Shown in pieces: positions 35,729-45,056 of a DNA stretch of 64,000 bases; the stretch's first letter is position 1, and every line of letters starts with the position of its first letter. The notes under the pieces were generated by a model. It had not been told where the DNA came from, made no database searches, and saw nothing but the letters and a program-made list of their open reading frames with translations. This stretch comes from JAACFF01 sp963701435. Lineage in GTDB: Bacteria > Chloroflexota > Anaerolineae > Promineifilales > Promineifilaceae. The translations under genes were made by a program, and so were the position numbers. The stretch lies in contig CAVPAL010000004.1 of the NCBI GenBank assembly GCA_963701435.1, forward strand, positions 62,001 to 126,000, written 5' to 3'.

Positions 35729-36289
35729 ATGACGACTCTACCACCCATTACGCAGCGCGTAGCCGGTACATTATTGCAGGCAAACGGCCGTTCCGCCATC
35801 ATTTTGCGCGCGCTAAAACCAGAAACTGAAACTGAACCGCTGGTTTATTTACGTTATGCTCTGGTGACGCGCGGCCCGGAAGAACATATATTTCCCGCTT
35901 TCCTGCTAGACGATTGGGGCAAGGAAATACGCGGTCTGAAGCTGTATCGCTGGATCCGGGAGTATGGCGAACGTTTCCCGCGCGGCGAAATTTTTGGCTA
36001 TGAGCAGGACGGCAGCGAAACCCAATGTTTTTTACGTGGGTTGGAATTGTATGCGCGCCTGCCGTGTTACGCTTACTTAGATGGGGCGCAGCCGGTGGAA
36101 ACTGGGGTTTTGCTCAGCGACATTTTGCTGCCGCAAGCTGATGTGAGTACGCCGCGGCTCATCAAACGCCCTGCTGATTTGAAACGGCCGTTAGCCGCAG
36201 CGCGCGTTAAGTGGTGGGCCGCGCCGACCGGAAATACCAGCTTTGACCTGGCGCAGCTAGACCAATCACCCCATCCTGAAAATAATTAA
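35729..36289 (+). CDS. Conserved-looking hypothetical protein
   Basis: This 186-residue soluble protein was not recognised. It is rich in Arg, Leu and aromatic residues (LYRWIREYGERFPRGEIFGY, LPCYAYLDGAQPVETG), with no signal peptide or membrane segment and no known catalytic motif. It is followed after 11 bases by the phospholipase C-like gene, suggesting co-expression. Codon use matches its neighbours and it contains two ACGGCCGT copies, so it is likely a resident gene. Confidence 0.65.
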   Translation: MTTLPPITQRVAGTLLQANGRSAIILRALKPETETEPLVYLRYALVTRGPEEHIFPAFLLDDWGKEIRGLKLYRWIREYGERFPRGEIFGYEQDGSETQCFLRGLELYARLPCYAYLDGAQPVETGVLLSDILLPQADVSTPRLIKRPADLKRPLAAARVKWWAAPTGNTSFDLAQLDQSPHPENN

Positions 36290-36300
36290 AAGCAGCCATC

Positions 36301-37074
36301 ATGCCAACACCGTTCATGCATTTGCAAATTGCAGAAAAAATAAAATCGAGCCTGCCGCCATCACCGCCAGAAGCTGATTTGCGGGCTTTGCTGGCCGCCG
36401 AATGGCCTGCTTTTTATCTGGGCAGCGTGGCGCCAGATTACCAGACGATTTGTAATGTGCCGCGTGCAGAAACCCATTTTTATGATATGCCGCCTGAACC
36501 TGATAACATGGGTTATACGCGCCTGCTGGCGCAAAATCCTCAACTGGCGCATGCAACTGCCTTACCGGCGGCGACGGCCGTTTTTTTGGCGGGTTATTTG
36601 GCGCACATTTATCTTGATCTCGTCTGGCTGCGCGAAATTTTGTATCCGCTCTTTGTCAAGGCGCCTGATATTGGGGATCGTAATCAACGCCATCTTTTGC
36701 ATCTGGTTGTGTTGACCTATCTGGATGGCCTGGCGTACCAATCTTTGCCGGAGTCGGCCGGAGCGACCCTGGCTGCGGCTCGTCCTACTTATGTGTTGAA
36801 TTTTGCCGCCGATGTTGATCTGGTCAAATGGCGTGATTTTCTGGTTCCGCAGTTGGCGCCGGGGGCGGCTTTAGAAACAATACCGATTTTTGCAGGACGG
36901 TTGGGATTTACGCCGCAGGAATTTGCTGCTCGCCTGGAAGACCCCGCCTGGATGCAGAGTCGAGTTTTTGATTTGATTCCGGTTGAACAGATACAATTGC
37001 GGCTGGAAACGGCCGTTGTCGAGAGCACGGCGATAATCGAACAATATTTGTTTCCCGTTGAACCAACATCCTGA
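36301..37074 (+). CDS. Zinc-dependent phospholipase C-like protein
   Basis: The 257-residue product resembles the Zn-dependent phospholipase C / S1-P1 fold seen in many cytoplasmic bacterial proteins: an initial PTPFMHLQIAEKI, YLGSVAPDYQTI, ETHFYDMPPE and FLAGYLAHIYLDLVWLREI supply the His and Asp pattern for metal binding. There is no signal peptide, unlike secreted phospholipases, so the actual substrate is uncertain. It lies 18 bases before the uridine kinase gene. Confidence 0.65.
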   Translation: MPTPFMHLQIAEKIKSSLPPSPPEADLRALLAAEWPAFYLGSVAPDYQTICNVPRAETHFYDMPPEPDNMGYTRLLAQNPQLAHATALPAATAVFLAGYLAHIYLDLVWLREILYPLFVKAPDIGDRNQRHLLHLVVLTYLDGLAYQSLPESAGATLAAARPTYVLNFAADVDLVKWRDFLVPQLAPGAALETIPIFAGRLGFTPQEFAARLEDPAWMQSRVFDLIPVEQIQLRLETAVVESTAIIEQYLFPVEPTS

Positions 37075-37092
37075 TATGAAAAAGAAATTGCC

Positions 37093-37959
37093 ATGACAGT
37101 CGTTGTTAAAACAAAAATCCGTACTACAGTTCAAGCCCGCTTCCCAAATGGCAGCGCTTACGAAGGGCCGCTGGACACCCCAATTGAGACCTTTCTACAG
37201 GCGGCAAATTTGACATCAGATGGACAAATTGTCGCCGCGCTGGTTAACGGCAAGCTGCGTGAGCTTTCTATGCCGCTCACGTATGACGCCGACATTGTGC
37301 CGGTTACAACGGCCGATTCCGATGGCGCGCGTATCTACCGCCGCTCCTTGTGCTTTTTGATGATTGCTGCGGCGGTAGAACTCTTTCCCAACCATGCCAT
37401 TGATATCCATCATTCCTTGCCTTTCGGGGGCTATTATTGCGAGCGAGATAATGGTCAGCAATTGACGAATACTGAATTGGCGCGCCTGGAAGCGCGCATG
37501 CGTGAATTGGTGGATGCAGATTTGCCCATCTATCACGTACGCGTGCCGCTGGATGAAGCGCTTTCTCTGTTTCGGCAGCAGGGGGATTTGGAAAAGGCGG
37601 AACTTTTTTCCAAGCGCCGTAAAGATTATTTGACGCTCTATGAATTAAATGGGGTGCGTGATTATTTTCATGGGTTTATGGTGCCGCGCACGGGTTACCT
37701 GGATTTATTTGCTTTGCGTCCGTATGCGGATGGCTTTATTTTACAATTTCCGCGCCGCCAGGCTCCCAACGTATTGCAGCCCTTTGAGGATGAGCCCCGT
37801 TTGGCGCGAATATTTCGCGAATACCAGGAGTGGCTGGACATTATGGGTGTGGCCAGCGTGACCGCTTTGAATGAGGCAATTGCAAACGGCCGTTCTCGCG
37901 AAACTATCCTCGTGGCTGAAGCGCTCCACCAGCGCCAGCTTAGCCGAAATCGCTTCTGA
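37093..37959 (+). CDS. TGS/ThrRS-like part of a nucleoside kinase (frameshifted)
   Basis: The N-terminus is a TGS-like domain (about 10-75), followed by a threonyl-tRNA-synthetase-like second additional domain with HHSLPFGGYYCE and KRRKDYLTLYELNGVRDYFHGF. This pair precedes a uridine kinase domain in a known bacterial family of about 550-570 residues. Here the frame ends in QLSRNRF while the natural continuation (LAEIASEIAERQPDVKIV) is in the next frame. One extra base around 37940 splits the gene: total 1714 bases is 570 codons plus stop plus one base. The join CTT-AGC-C could permit a +1 slip (Leu CTT to TTA). Confidence 0.85.
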   Translation: MTVVVKTKIRTTVQARFPNGSAYEGPLDTPIETFLQAANLTSDGQIVAALVNGKLRELSMPLTYDADIVPVTTADSDGARIYRRSLCFLMIAAAVELFPNHAIDIHHSLPFGGYYCERDNGQQLTNTELARLEARMRELVDADLPIYHVRVPLDEALSLFRQQGDLEKAELFSKRRKDYLTLYELNGVRDYFHGFMVPRTGYLDLFALRPYADGFILQFPRRQAPNVLQPFEDEPRLARIFREYQEWLDIMGVASVTALNEAIANGRSRETILVAEALHQRQLSRNRF

Positions 37960-38806
37960 GATTGCCGAGCGCCAGCCTGATGTCAAAATTGTACTCATAT
38001 CCGGACCCACCTCGGCCGGAAAAACCACCTTTAGCAAGCGCCTGGCAATCCAACTGCTGGCCAACGGCATTTTTCCGGTGACCATTGCGATGGACAATTA
38101 TTTTGTCAACCGGGATGACACCCCGCGTGACGCTTATGGCAACTATGATTTTGAGGCGCTCGAAGCGTTGGATATTGAGTTGTTTCGTAGCCAAATGCGC
38201 GAATTGTTGGATGGCGGTACGATCGTGCAGCCTGTATTCAACTTCCACAGCGGCCGCCGTTCCTGGGGCAAAGAATTAAAAATTGGTCCTGAACAGATTA
38301 TTTTGATTGAAGGTATTCACGGGCTTAATCCGCGTCTGGTAGAAAGCGTACCCGAGCGCGCCTTGTATCGCGTTTTTATTTCCGCTTTTACCCAGCTTAA
38401 TCTCGATCGCCACAACCGCGTGCCGACAACCGACACGCGTCTGCTGCGCCGTATCGTGCGTGACGCCGCCCACCGGGGCTACATGGCCGCCGATACGATT
38501 GCGCGCTGGGGCAGCGTGCGGCGCGGCGAGAAAAATTATATCTTCCCGAACCAGAACAATTCCGACATCTTTTTTAACTCTGCGCTGGTGTATGAGCTTT
38601 CGGTTTTGAAGGCGCTGGCGCAGCCGCTGCTGCTGCAGGTTGAGCCGGGAACGCCGGAACGCGTCGAAGCCAACCGTTTGCTCGCTTTTCTGCAATGGTT
38701 TGATCCGATTCCGGTTGAGGAAATGGGCTGCATCCCTGGAGATTCGATTTTACGCGAGTTTACCGGCGGTTCGGTGTTAGAAGATTTTGAGCCGTGGCAA
38801 TCTTGA
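37871..38806 (+). CDS. Uridine kinase / phosphoribulokinase domain (frameshifted second half)
   Basis: This P-loop kinase domain has Walker A SGPTSAGKTTFSKRL, the substrate segment AMDNYFVNRDDTPRDAYGNYDFE, LIEGIHGLNPRL and RRIVRDAAHRGYMA. It would phosphorylate uridine or a related nucleoside. The ATG at 37871 lies in the shadow of the preceding frame, so it is probably not a true start. Only from about 37945 does the frame carry the conserved protein. It belongs with 37093-37959 as one gene. Confidence 0.85.
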   Translation: MRQLQTAVLAKLSSWLKRSTSASLAEIASEIAERQPDVKIVLISGPTSAGKTTFSKRLAIQLLANGIFPVTIAMDNYFVNRDDTPRDAYGNYDFEALEALDIELFRSQMRELLDGGTIVQPVFNFHSGRRSWGKELKIGPEQIILIEGIHGLNPRLVESVPERALYRVFISAFTQLNLDRHNRVPTTDTRLLRRIVRDAAHRGYMAADTIARWGSVRRGEKNYIFPNQNNSDIFFNSALVYELSVLKALAQPLLLQVEPGTPERVEANRLLAFLQWFDPIPVEEMGCIPGDSILREFTGGSVLEDFEPWQS

Positions 38807-39014
38807 GGGCGGTTGGGGCAACTTGTAGTGCATTAATACGTAATGGATTTTGTCCTTAATTTGTTAACACTAATCGATTGCGTACTGCGTATTGTTAAGC
38901 AAGAGGCATTTTACGAAATACGCACTATGCTGGAAACAAGTGTGGCTGAAGCTTTGTCACATACCCTGGTACAAGCTGAAGGATTACTGAATCAAGCTAG
39001 CTTTGGAGAATTTT

Positions 39015-40145
39015 ATGCGAATTATTTTATATTTGGGTAAGGGCGGCGTAGGTAAAACAACAGTTGCCGCCGCAACTGCCTTGCGCAGTGCGGAATTGGG
39101 TTACAAGACGCTGGTCGCCAGCACCGACATTGCCCACAGTCTGGCCGATTCGTTAGATATGCCCTTATCGGCCATGCCGGAAGAGGTTGCGCCGAACTTA
39201 TGGGCGCAGGAAATCAGCGTGGTGGCCGATATTCACAATTATTGGGATACGCTGCAAACCTTTGTCTCCGGCCTCATATCGGGACCAGGGGTCAGCAATG
39301 TGGTGGCGGATGAGCTGTCCGCTTTTCCCGGCATGGATGAAATTGTGAGCCTGCTGCATATCAACAAACAGGCCACCGAGCGCAATTTTGACCGCGTGAT
39401 CATTGACGCTGCGCCGACCGGCGAAACAATTCGCCTTTTGACGATGCCGGACACCTTCCGCTGGTACGCCGGCCATCTTTCCCGTTATGAAACCGGCGTG
39501 ATGAAAGCGTTAAAACCTTTTGCCGGCCGCCTGATGCAGGGGCCGATGGAGGTTTTGAATGCCTTCAATAAGCTGGATGAAGCCACGGCCGAATTACGCG
39601 CCACGCTCTCTGATCCCGAAATCAGCAGTTACCGGGTGGTTTTGCAGCCGGAAAAAATGGTCATGCGCGAAGCCGAACGCGCCATCAGCTACCTGGGTTT
39701 GTTCAATTACCCGGTTGACAGCGTGATTATCAACCGCATTTTGCCGGAATCGGCCGCCGAAGGGGAGTTTTATCGTAAGCGGCGTGAAATTCAGGCTAAA
39801 TATATCCAGATGATTGAAGACAATTTTCGGCCGTTGCCCATCTGGCGCGCGCCTTATTACGCCGAAGAAGTGGTCGGGCCGCAGGCGCTTTCGCGCCTCG
39901 CTTTTGACTGTTTTGGCAACGAAGATCCCGTGCCAGATTTTCTATCACGGCATTTTGCAGGAAATTATCGAATTGGAAAACGGCGGCTACCGGCTGCGGC
40001 TGCCGGTGCCGTTTGTGACCGGCAGCGATGTCAAGCTGCGCAAGCGCGGCGACGAGATGTTTATCACCATTGGCAACTTCAAGCGCGAGATGATTTTGCC
40101 CACCGTGCTGGCCAAACGGCGCGCCGCCGGCGGCGCCTTGCGTGA
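39015..40145 (+). CDS. ArsA family ATPase (frameshifted near the 3' end)
   Basis: This ArsA/GET3-type P-loop ATPase has the deviant Walker A GKGGVGKTTVAAATAL at residue 8, switch motif VASTDIAHSLADSL (D plus signature) and DRVIIDAAPTGETIRLL. No metal-binding Cys triplet of true arsenite pumps is seen, and no arsB is nearby, so a protein-targeting or other role is likely. The ATG at 39015 follows GGAG. After DPVPDFL at about 39945 the frame turns to Arg/Ala-rich nonsense. The genuine C-terminus continues in the next frame. Deleting one T of TTTT restores a 399-residue protein. Confidence 0.88.
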   Translation: MRIILYLGKGGVGKTTVAAATALRSAELGYKTLVASTDIAHSLADSLDMPLSAMPEEVAPNLWAQEISVVADIHNYWDTLQTFVSGLISGPGVSNVVADELSAFPGMDEIVSLLHINKQATERNFDRVIIDAAPTGETIRLLTMPDTFRWYAGHLSRYETGVMKALKPFAGRLMQGPMEVLNAFNKLDEATAELRATLSDPEISSYRVVLQPEKMVMREAERAISYLGLFNYPVDSVIINRILPESAAEGEFYRKRREIQAKYIQMIEDNFRPLPIWRAPYYAEEVVGPQALSRLAFDCFGNEDPVPDFLSRHFAGNYRIGKRRLPAAAAGAVCDRQRCQAAQARRRDVYHHWQLQARDDFAHRAGQTARRRRRLA

Positions 40146-40215
40146 CGGCATGTTGGAAATTGATTTTATGCCGCTGGAATCGGTGGAAAGACAGACGCCG
40201 GCGGCGGAAGTTTAG
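39950..40215 (+). pseudogene. Detached C-terminal part of the ArsA-like ATPase
   Basis: This frame encodes FYHGILQEIIELENGGYRLR, LPVPFVTGSDVKLRKRGDEM and FITIGNFKREMILPTVLA, an Hsp20-like small beta domain found at the C-terminus of bacterial ArsA-family proteins. It has no start of its own and belongs to the gene at 39015. Confidence 0.75.
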
Positions 40216-40258
40216 TCCATAATCATCGAATGACACGTGGGTCTGCCCCTACATTATA

Positions 40259-42673
40259 TCAGGGCATGTTGCCGGTTAAGATGGGGTAAACCGATTCGAT
40301 TTCAACGCCGTATGAGCTGTTATCTTCCAGCCGCAGCCGTATTTGATTAGCGGCTCCGATGAAACGGCCGTATTCCGGAACGGCCGTTTCGCCCCAATTT
40401 ACATTATCAACTTCGCGCCAGTTTTCCTGTTCCCAATCCCACAACAGCACGTTAGGCGTAGGAAGGCTGGGATCATAAGATTGCAGAGCGATTGCTAAAT
40501 CAGTTACCTGGAACGGGTTAAATTGAGCTCCAGGTGTAAATTCAAATTCTATCCAGCCTCCATTTAACAACATGTTTTGAATCGAGGGATCATACAGCCC
40601 ACTGTCTCGCAGAACGACCCAATCCAAAAGAACCAGCGGCACGTGGATGTTTTCGCCTTGCAGCGCCTGCTGCTGCAGCGGCAGATCGATTAAATAAAGC
40701 GAAGTTTGCTGAGTTTCGAAGTTGGATTCTTCCAGAGATGCATCTATTTGCGGCGCATCTGACCATGCCAGCAGCGTTACTGTTGATGGTGTGTTTGAAT
40801 TGGCGTTGCCCGGGCTGCTGAAGGAACCTTCCAGCGCTTGCAGCATTTGCCAGCGTGGGAAAACATCTACATCATTGTAGTAATCGCTTGTGCCCAGCAA
40901 GGTTTCAACATTGGCGCTTAATGGGTATGCGGATCCGGTGCGACTGCTGAAAAGGGCAGTTGTCGTGGGATTGCTAACCACCTGGCGCAGCGTCTGGCGC
41001 TCGCCAGGCGTGAGATCGCCTAACGCATACGCCTGATTGCCAATCAACAACGAGGTGTTTTCGAGGATAATAGCGCTCAAATTTTCAACGACAATATCCA
41101 AAACCACATCGCCGCCATCCATTACAATTGCAGCCGAAGCGTTGACGGCGGGTAATGGCTGGGTGCTGTCGACTAAAAAGGTGGCAATTTCACTGATATC
41201 GGTTCGGATTTCGCGCACAGTGAGTGCATTACCACGCGTGATGGCTTCAAAATTGCTCCCGGTTCCAGAGAATCTGTCGCTTAAGGGTCGCGCGGCGCTG
41301 CTCGCGGGCAGGTTTAAATTATATGCCGCGCGTCTTGGGGAATATAAACCCAAAACGCTTTGCACACGGCCGTTTTCGACGCCAGCCTGACCAGTAACCA
41401 CCGACATCTGGTTAATGATGGGCGAGTTCCCCTTGATTTGAAAACCAATGAAATAAGTCAGCCCGCTGAAAAGCAGCACGAGTACTGGAATTGTGACCCA
41501 GGCCAGCTCGCGCCGGTTGAAACGTTTAAGGAGTAAATAATTGACCGGTCCGATCAGCAGAATGTAGACGACCAGGAATAAAATTAGCGCGCCCATAGAA
41601 GGCAGCGATAAAGAGGGCAGGCTGGAAACGGCCGTTTCGGCGGCGCTACTGTTTTGAATTCCACCGCTCCAGATCGGTAATTCCGGAACCTGACCAGCAA
41701 CTGCGGCCCAAAAAATCGGGCTGCCGTCCCAATCTTTTAGAGGAGCCAATTTGGGGTCTAAACTCAAGAAATAGACCGCGCCGCGTCCCACCGGCCTTTT
41801 TGCCAACAGCGGCAGGCCATCTTCATGGAATATCAGCTCGCCCTGACGCAGACTGCTTTCTACCACCAGGTAGGGACCGGCGTCCCGAAAGCTGACGCCT
41901 ATATTTTCGCGTAGTGTTGGGAGGTCATTTGCATTTGCCGTCCCGCTAATAGTAACAGGAAGCAGTTCGGCAAGCGGAACGGCCGTTTTCTGCCAGTTTG
42001 GCCCGCCTGTGACCACAAGCTGGCCTCCGTTTTCCAACCAGGTTTGCAGGGCGTTGATTTGAGCGGGAGAAAGCTGGCTGGCGTCGGCGTCATCGAGGAT
42101 CAAAATATCGAGCGCCTGCCAGGTAACGGCCGTTTCCGGCAGATCCGCCAGCGATAAAAAAGCGACGGCCGCATCCCGCCGTTGGCCGGTTACATTTTCT
42201 AAAAATGTAAACTCATCCGGTTCGGATGTGACCACGCCATATAATAAATCCGCTGCATCAAGCGCCAGCAAGCGGTTGGTTACGGCCTGACTGACTATTT
42301 GCCCATTGGCGGTGAGGAGTTCAACCGGTAGTTCTGTGGAAAATGCCTGCGCAGGGAAGACTGGAAGCGTAATTCTTTTGTTGGATTGGGTTGGCAGGCT
42401 CACCAACGCATCATAGATGACGCGGTTGTCTAAGGTATCGGCGCCCGTGATAACACGGACGCTGCCCTCAACAGCGGGGCCATCATTGGCGGCAGTGATC
42501 GCAACGGGCAGCCAATATCCGCGTTTGTAGTAGCCGTCAAAGCCGCCGGCCGCTTCCAGAGTTGGCCGGGGTTCGCTTTCCTGAGCAGCAACCGTCACTA
42601 CACCCAATATGAGCAAAATCAGCGCTGCCCAAAAAAACGTTTGGAGCGGCCACAAAAAAATCTTTCTCATCAA
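40259..42673 (-). CDS. Large membrane-anchored protein with GATase-like region
   Basis: The 804-residue product has a signal anchor at residues 8-30. An extracytoplasmic first part includes a glutamine-amidotransferase-like stretch (VTWQALDILILDDADASQLS, TWLENGGQLVVTGG). Two close membrane helices lie at about 365-425 (ILFLVVYILLIGPVNYLLLK), and a long extracytoplasmic C-terminal part follows. This plan occurs in uncharacterised bacterial membrane proteins (DUF7408/BatD-like). The role is unknown. Its ATG overlaps the stop of the DUF503 gene by four bases, so it is translationally coupled to it. Confidence 0.7.
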   Translation of the reverse strand: MMRKIFLWPLQTFFWAALILLILGVVTVAAQESEPRPTLEAAGGFDGYYKRGYWLPVAITAANDGPAVEGSVRVITGADTLDNRVIYDALVSLPTQSNKRITLPVFPAQAFSTELPVELLTANGQIVSQAVTNRLLALDAADLLYGVVTSEPDEFTFLENVTGQRRDAAVAFLSLADLPETAVTWQALDILILDDADASQLSPAQINALQTWLENGGQLVVTGGPNWQKTAVPLAELLPVTISGTANANDLPTLRENIGVSFRDAGPYLVVESSLRQGELIFHEDGLPLLAKRPVGRGAVYFLSLDPKLAPLKDWDGSPIFWAAVAGQVPELPIWSGGIQNSSAAETAVSSLPSLSLPSMGALILFLVVYILLIGPVNYLLLKRFNRRELAWVTIPVLVLLFSGLTYFIGFQIKGNSPIINQMSVVTGQAGVENGRVQSVLGLYSPRRAAYNLNLPASSAARPLSDRFSGTGSNFEAITRGNALTVREIRTDISEIATFLVDSTQPLPAVNASAAIVMDGGDVVLDIVVENLSAIILENTSLLIGNQAYALGDLTPGERQTLRQVVSNPTTTALFSSRTGSAYPLSANVETLLGTSDYYNDVDVFPRWQMLQALEGSFSSPGNANSNTPSTVTLLAWSDAPQIDASLEESNFETQQTSLYLIDLPLQQQALQGENIHVPLVLLDWVVLRDSGLYDPSIQNMLLNGGWIEFEFTPGAQFNPFQVTDLAIALQSYDPSLPTPNVLLWDWEQENWREVDNVNWGETAVPEYGRFIGAANQIRLRLEDNSSYGVEIESVYPILTGNMP

Positions 42674-42954
42674 AGGAACTCTATCATGTAATCATCGATT
42701 GGCACGTCAGGGCGGGTTTGCTCAATCCAGGCAACTGACTTTTCCAGCAGCCCATGTAAATACCCGCTATCATTGCCAATGGTGACCAAACCGATAACGG
42801 CCGTTTGCCACAGCTCATGACAATCAATTTCGGCCGTGGCCACGTTAAACTGCTGGGAGAGACGGCGCAGTATTGATTTGAGAATACGCCGTTTTTCTTT
42901 TAGGGAAGTCACGCCCTCCAGATTTAATTTAATGACGCAAGTTGCTACATGCAT
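42670..42954 (-). CDS. DUF503 (YlxP-like) protein
   Basis: This 94-residue protein matches DUF503: MHVATCVIKLNLEGVTSLKEKRRILKS split into MHVATCVIKL and SLKEKRRILKSILRRL, then FNVATAEIDCHELWQTAVIG. Members are often encoded beside ribosome maturation genes and may bind nucleic acid or ribosomes, but function is not established. Here it is coupled by a four-base overlap to a large membrane protein, an uncommon partner. Confidence 0.88.
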   Translation of the reverse strand: MHVATCVIKLNLEGVTSLKEKRRILKSILRRLSQQFNVATAEIDCHELWQTAVIGLVTIGNDSGYLHGLLEKSVAWIEQTRPDVPIDDYMIEFL

Positions 42955-43180
42955 AGATACAATTGTGCCCTAACCTTAAAATCTGGCAATAATGCCAAAA
43001 CCTTTCTGATTAGAATCTGTTTATCAAGTAGAATGGTATCAACGAAATTACCTTGTTGATTAACATTTGATACGGTAAGACTTACAAAATGGCGTATTTT
43101 AATGTTATTCTGAGATTTTTCGTTTAAGCAAGCGTATAGAGTTCAGATAACCTGCGATTTTCGAATAAGGATAGTGGTGG

Positions 43181-44008
43181 ATGGAAGAAAAAGAAACGAT
43201 TCCCGACATTGAAGAAGAATACACTCCTTACGAAGGGGTTCCACAGCAAAGGCTTTATCCGCCGCCGGCTAGTGGAGGCGGTTCTAATATTTTAAGAAAC
43301 TCAGCATTTGGATGTGTGATTTTATTTTTTGCTCTTCTTTCGGCAGCCGTGATTATTTTTATGATCGGATTGAATAAAACACAGGAATCCGTTGTTGAAC
43401 CTATCAGCGATCTGGTGAAGCAGTTGGTCGTGCCGGTGACGCCGGTTATTTTGCCCAATCCTTCAACGATTGTGCGCGAGATTAACGATCTGGCTCGCCT
43501 GGAAACAGCTTCATATGAATATGAAAAGGTGATTACAGCGGAGAACAATACCGATTTGTTTTGGGGCGCGCTGGGTGAGTCGATGGTTTTTGTGGCTAAC
43601 GGCCGTGTTTATGCCGGTCTTGATTTTGCGGATATGGCGGTAACTGATTTGCAGGTTTATGATCCGGTTACGGTGTATGTGCATTTGCCGGAAATACAAA
43701 TTTTTGAAGATATTCCCATTCTGGATAATGAAAAATCGTTCGTTGCTGACCGGGATACCGGCATTTTTACACGCGCGGATCCGGAATTGGAGACACAAGT
43801 GCGGCAGGAAGCAGAAAAAGCAATTCTGGCGTCTGCTTATGAGAGTGAAATTTTGGAGCGGGCGACTTTTAATGCACAGCAATATATGCTCAATTTCTTA
43901 GGCGGATTGGGTTTCGAAAATATAATTTTCACAGATGAACCGCCGCTGCCGGCGCCTCCTTACGAGCAATCTGTGCCCAAGGGTTTTGTGCTTACGCCGG
44001 CTCCGTAA
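43181..44008 (+). CDS. DUF4230 membrane-anchored protein
   Basis: A soluble N-terminus of about 45 residues precedes one membrane helix (about 47-68, GCVILFFALLSAAVIIFMIG). The extracytoplasmic DUF4230 domain (about 100-255) shows LARLETASYEYEKVITAEN, VFVANGRVYAGLDFADM and FLGGLGFENIIFTDEPP. DUF4230 proteins are widespread and uncharacterised. The gene stands alone, convergent with a flavin reductase gene, and a hairpin lies between them. The ATG at 43181 has GGATAGTGG upstream, a weak ribosome site. Confidence 0.82.
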   Translation: MEEKETIPDIEEEYTPYEGVPQQRLYPPPASGGGSNILRNSAFGCVILFFALLSAAVIIFMIGLNKTQESVVEPISDLVKQLVVPVTPVILPNPSTIVREINDLARLETASYEYEKVITAENNTDLFWGALGESMVFVANGRVYAGLDFADMAVTDLQVYDPVTVYVHLPEIQIFEDIPILDNEKSFVADRDTGIFTRADPELETQVRQEAEKAILASAYESEILERATFNAQQYMLNFLGGLGFENIIFTDEPPLPAPPYEQSVPKGFVLTPAP

Positions 44009-44032
44009 TAATTTCGCTGCATTGTGACTGTC

Positions 44033-44058
44033 CAGGGCAGACGCGCAGGTCTGCCCTG
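44033..44058. terminator. Hairpin between convergent genes
   Basis: CAGGGCAGAC (44033-44042) and GTCTGCCCTG (44049-44058) form a perfect 10-bp stem with a six-base loop between two convergent genes. No T run follows, so termination is plausible but not certain. Confidence 0.5.
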
Positions 44059-44078
44059 AAACTGCCTGAGAAAAGAGT

Positions 44079-44576
44079 TTATCCGGCGTAGCTCCAGCCA
44101 ATATGGGGCAAAGTTAGCGTTTCGTCGACAGAACCTGCTTTTATCACGCCGGCGTTAATGACTTCGCCAACCAGGATATCGTGACCGCTACCCATATCGA
44201 CTATTTTTCTGACTTTGCATTCCAGGTAAACGGCCGTTCCCGGCAGAATTGGACAGCCGACTTCAGGCGACAGGTCAAATGCGACGCCTGCCATCTTGTC
44301 GGGTTTTTTGCTGCGTCCCTTGGTGAAGGGCATCATGGAGTCCTCGTCTCCTTTTTTGAAGAGATTGACCGCAAATACGCCGCTTTCTGTGATCAGTCCG
44401 TGCGTATGGCAAGTTTTTTGCAGCCCAATAGCCACCAGACGCGGCGTGAACGAGACTTGTGAAAACCAATTGAAGACCATGGCATTGTGATCCTCACCTT
44501 TATCGTTGCGTGAAGTTAGGGCGTAAAAGCCATAGGGGATACGATTGAGACCTTCTTTTATTGCTTCATCTGACAT
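44079..44576 (-). CDS. Flavin reductase family (FMN-binding split barrel) protein
   Basis: The 165-residue product resembles flavin reductase-like FMN-binding proteins: IPYGFYALTSR, HNAMVFNWFSQVSFTPRLVA, IGLQKTCHTHGLI, ESGVFAVNLF and a C-terminal GHDILVGEVINAG. It would bind FMN and reduce flavins or act as an oxidoreductase partner. Related small proteins can carry non-heme iron partners, which are not present here. The ATG at 44576 follows AAAGGAGC, a good ribosome site. It is divergent from a small membrane protein gene. Confidence 0.88.
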   Translation of the reverse strand: MSDEAIKEGLNRIPYGFYALTSRNDKGEDHNAMVFNWFSQVSFTPRLVAIGLQKTCHTHGLITESGVFAVNLFKKGDEDSMMPFTKGRSKKPDKMAGVAFDLSPEVGCPILPGTAVYLECKVRKIVDMGSGHDILVGEVINAGVIKAGSVDETLTLPHIGWSYAG

Positions 44577-44639
44577 AAAATAGCTCCTTTTTGGTAAACG
44601 TTCAGTAATGTTTTCTATATTATTTTAGCAACAAATCGT

Positions 44640-45056
44640 ATGTCTTTCCCCCCTCACATTCCCGGTTACCGCTGGCTTGCGCTTCTGGTTGCAGCGTGTG
44701 CAATGGTTTGGATCGCGCTGGAGGGTGATTTGTTACAGGTTGTGTTTCTTAGCGTTGGCGTTACGGTCGTTTCCCTTGGTTATCTCTTGCAGAAATATTT
44801 GGCGGGACGGGTCTTGCCGGTAGGATGGGGCTTGCTGGTAACGGCCGTATTGGGCGCGCTCGCCGGCGGCGGCATTGTTGTATTGACTTTGCTGTTCATG
44901 GCGCTAAAAACCGGACTGCATGCCCACGGGCCTGAATTCAGCGCCGCCGAATTGAGTTGGGTTGTTCAGCAGGCGCCATTGTGGATTGTTGTTGGGCTGT
45001 TGGCAGGGTTGGGCTGCGGTCTGCTTATGGCGGCATCGACAAAGCGCCAAACGTAA
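44640..45056 (+). CDS. Small four-helix membrane protein, unknown
   Basis: The 138-residue protein has four hydrophobic segments (about 10-30, 34-50, 60-88, 110-130) and a short basic end (STKRQT). No family was recognised. It lies divergent from the flavin reductase gene and ends directly against the stop of the translin-family gene. One ACGGCCGT copy lies in frame. Confidence 0.65.
   Translation: MSFPPHIPGYRWLALLVAACAMVWIALEGDLLQVVFLSVGVTVVSLGYLLQKYLAGRVLPVGWGLLVTAVLGALAGGGIVVLTLLFMALKTGLHAHGPEFSAAELSWVVQQAPLWIVVGLLAGLGCGLLMAASTKRQT

Noticed and set aside
39003..40215. Arsenic resistance operon
   Set aside because: Only an ArsA-type ATPase is present; no arsB, arsC, arsD or arsR gene is nearby and the arsenite-binding cysteines are not seen.
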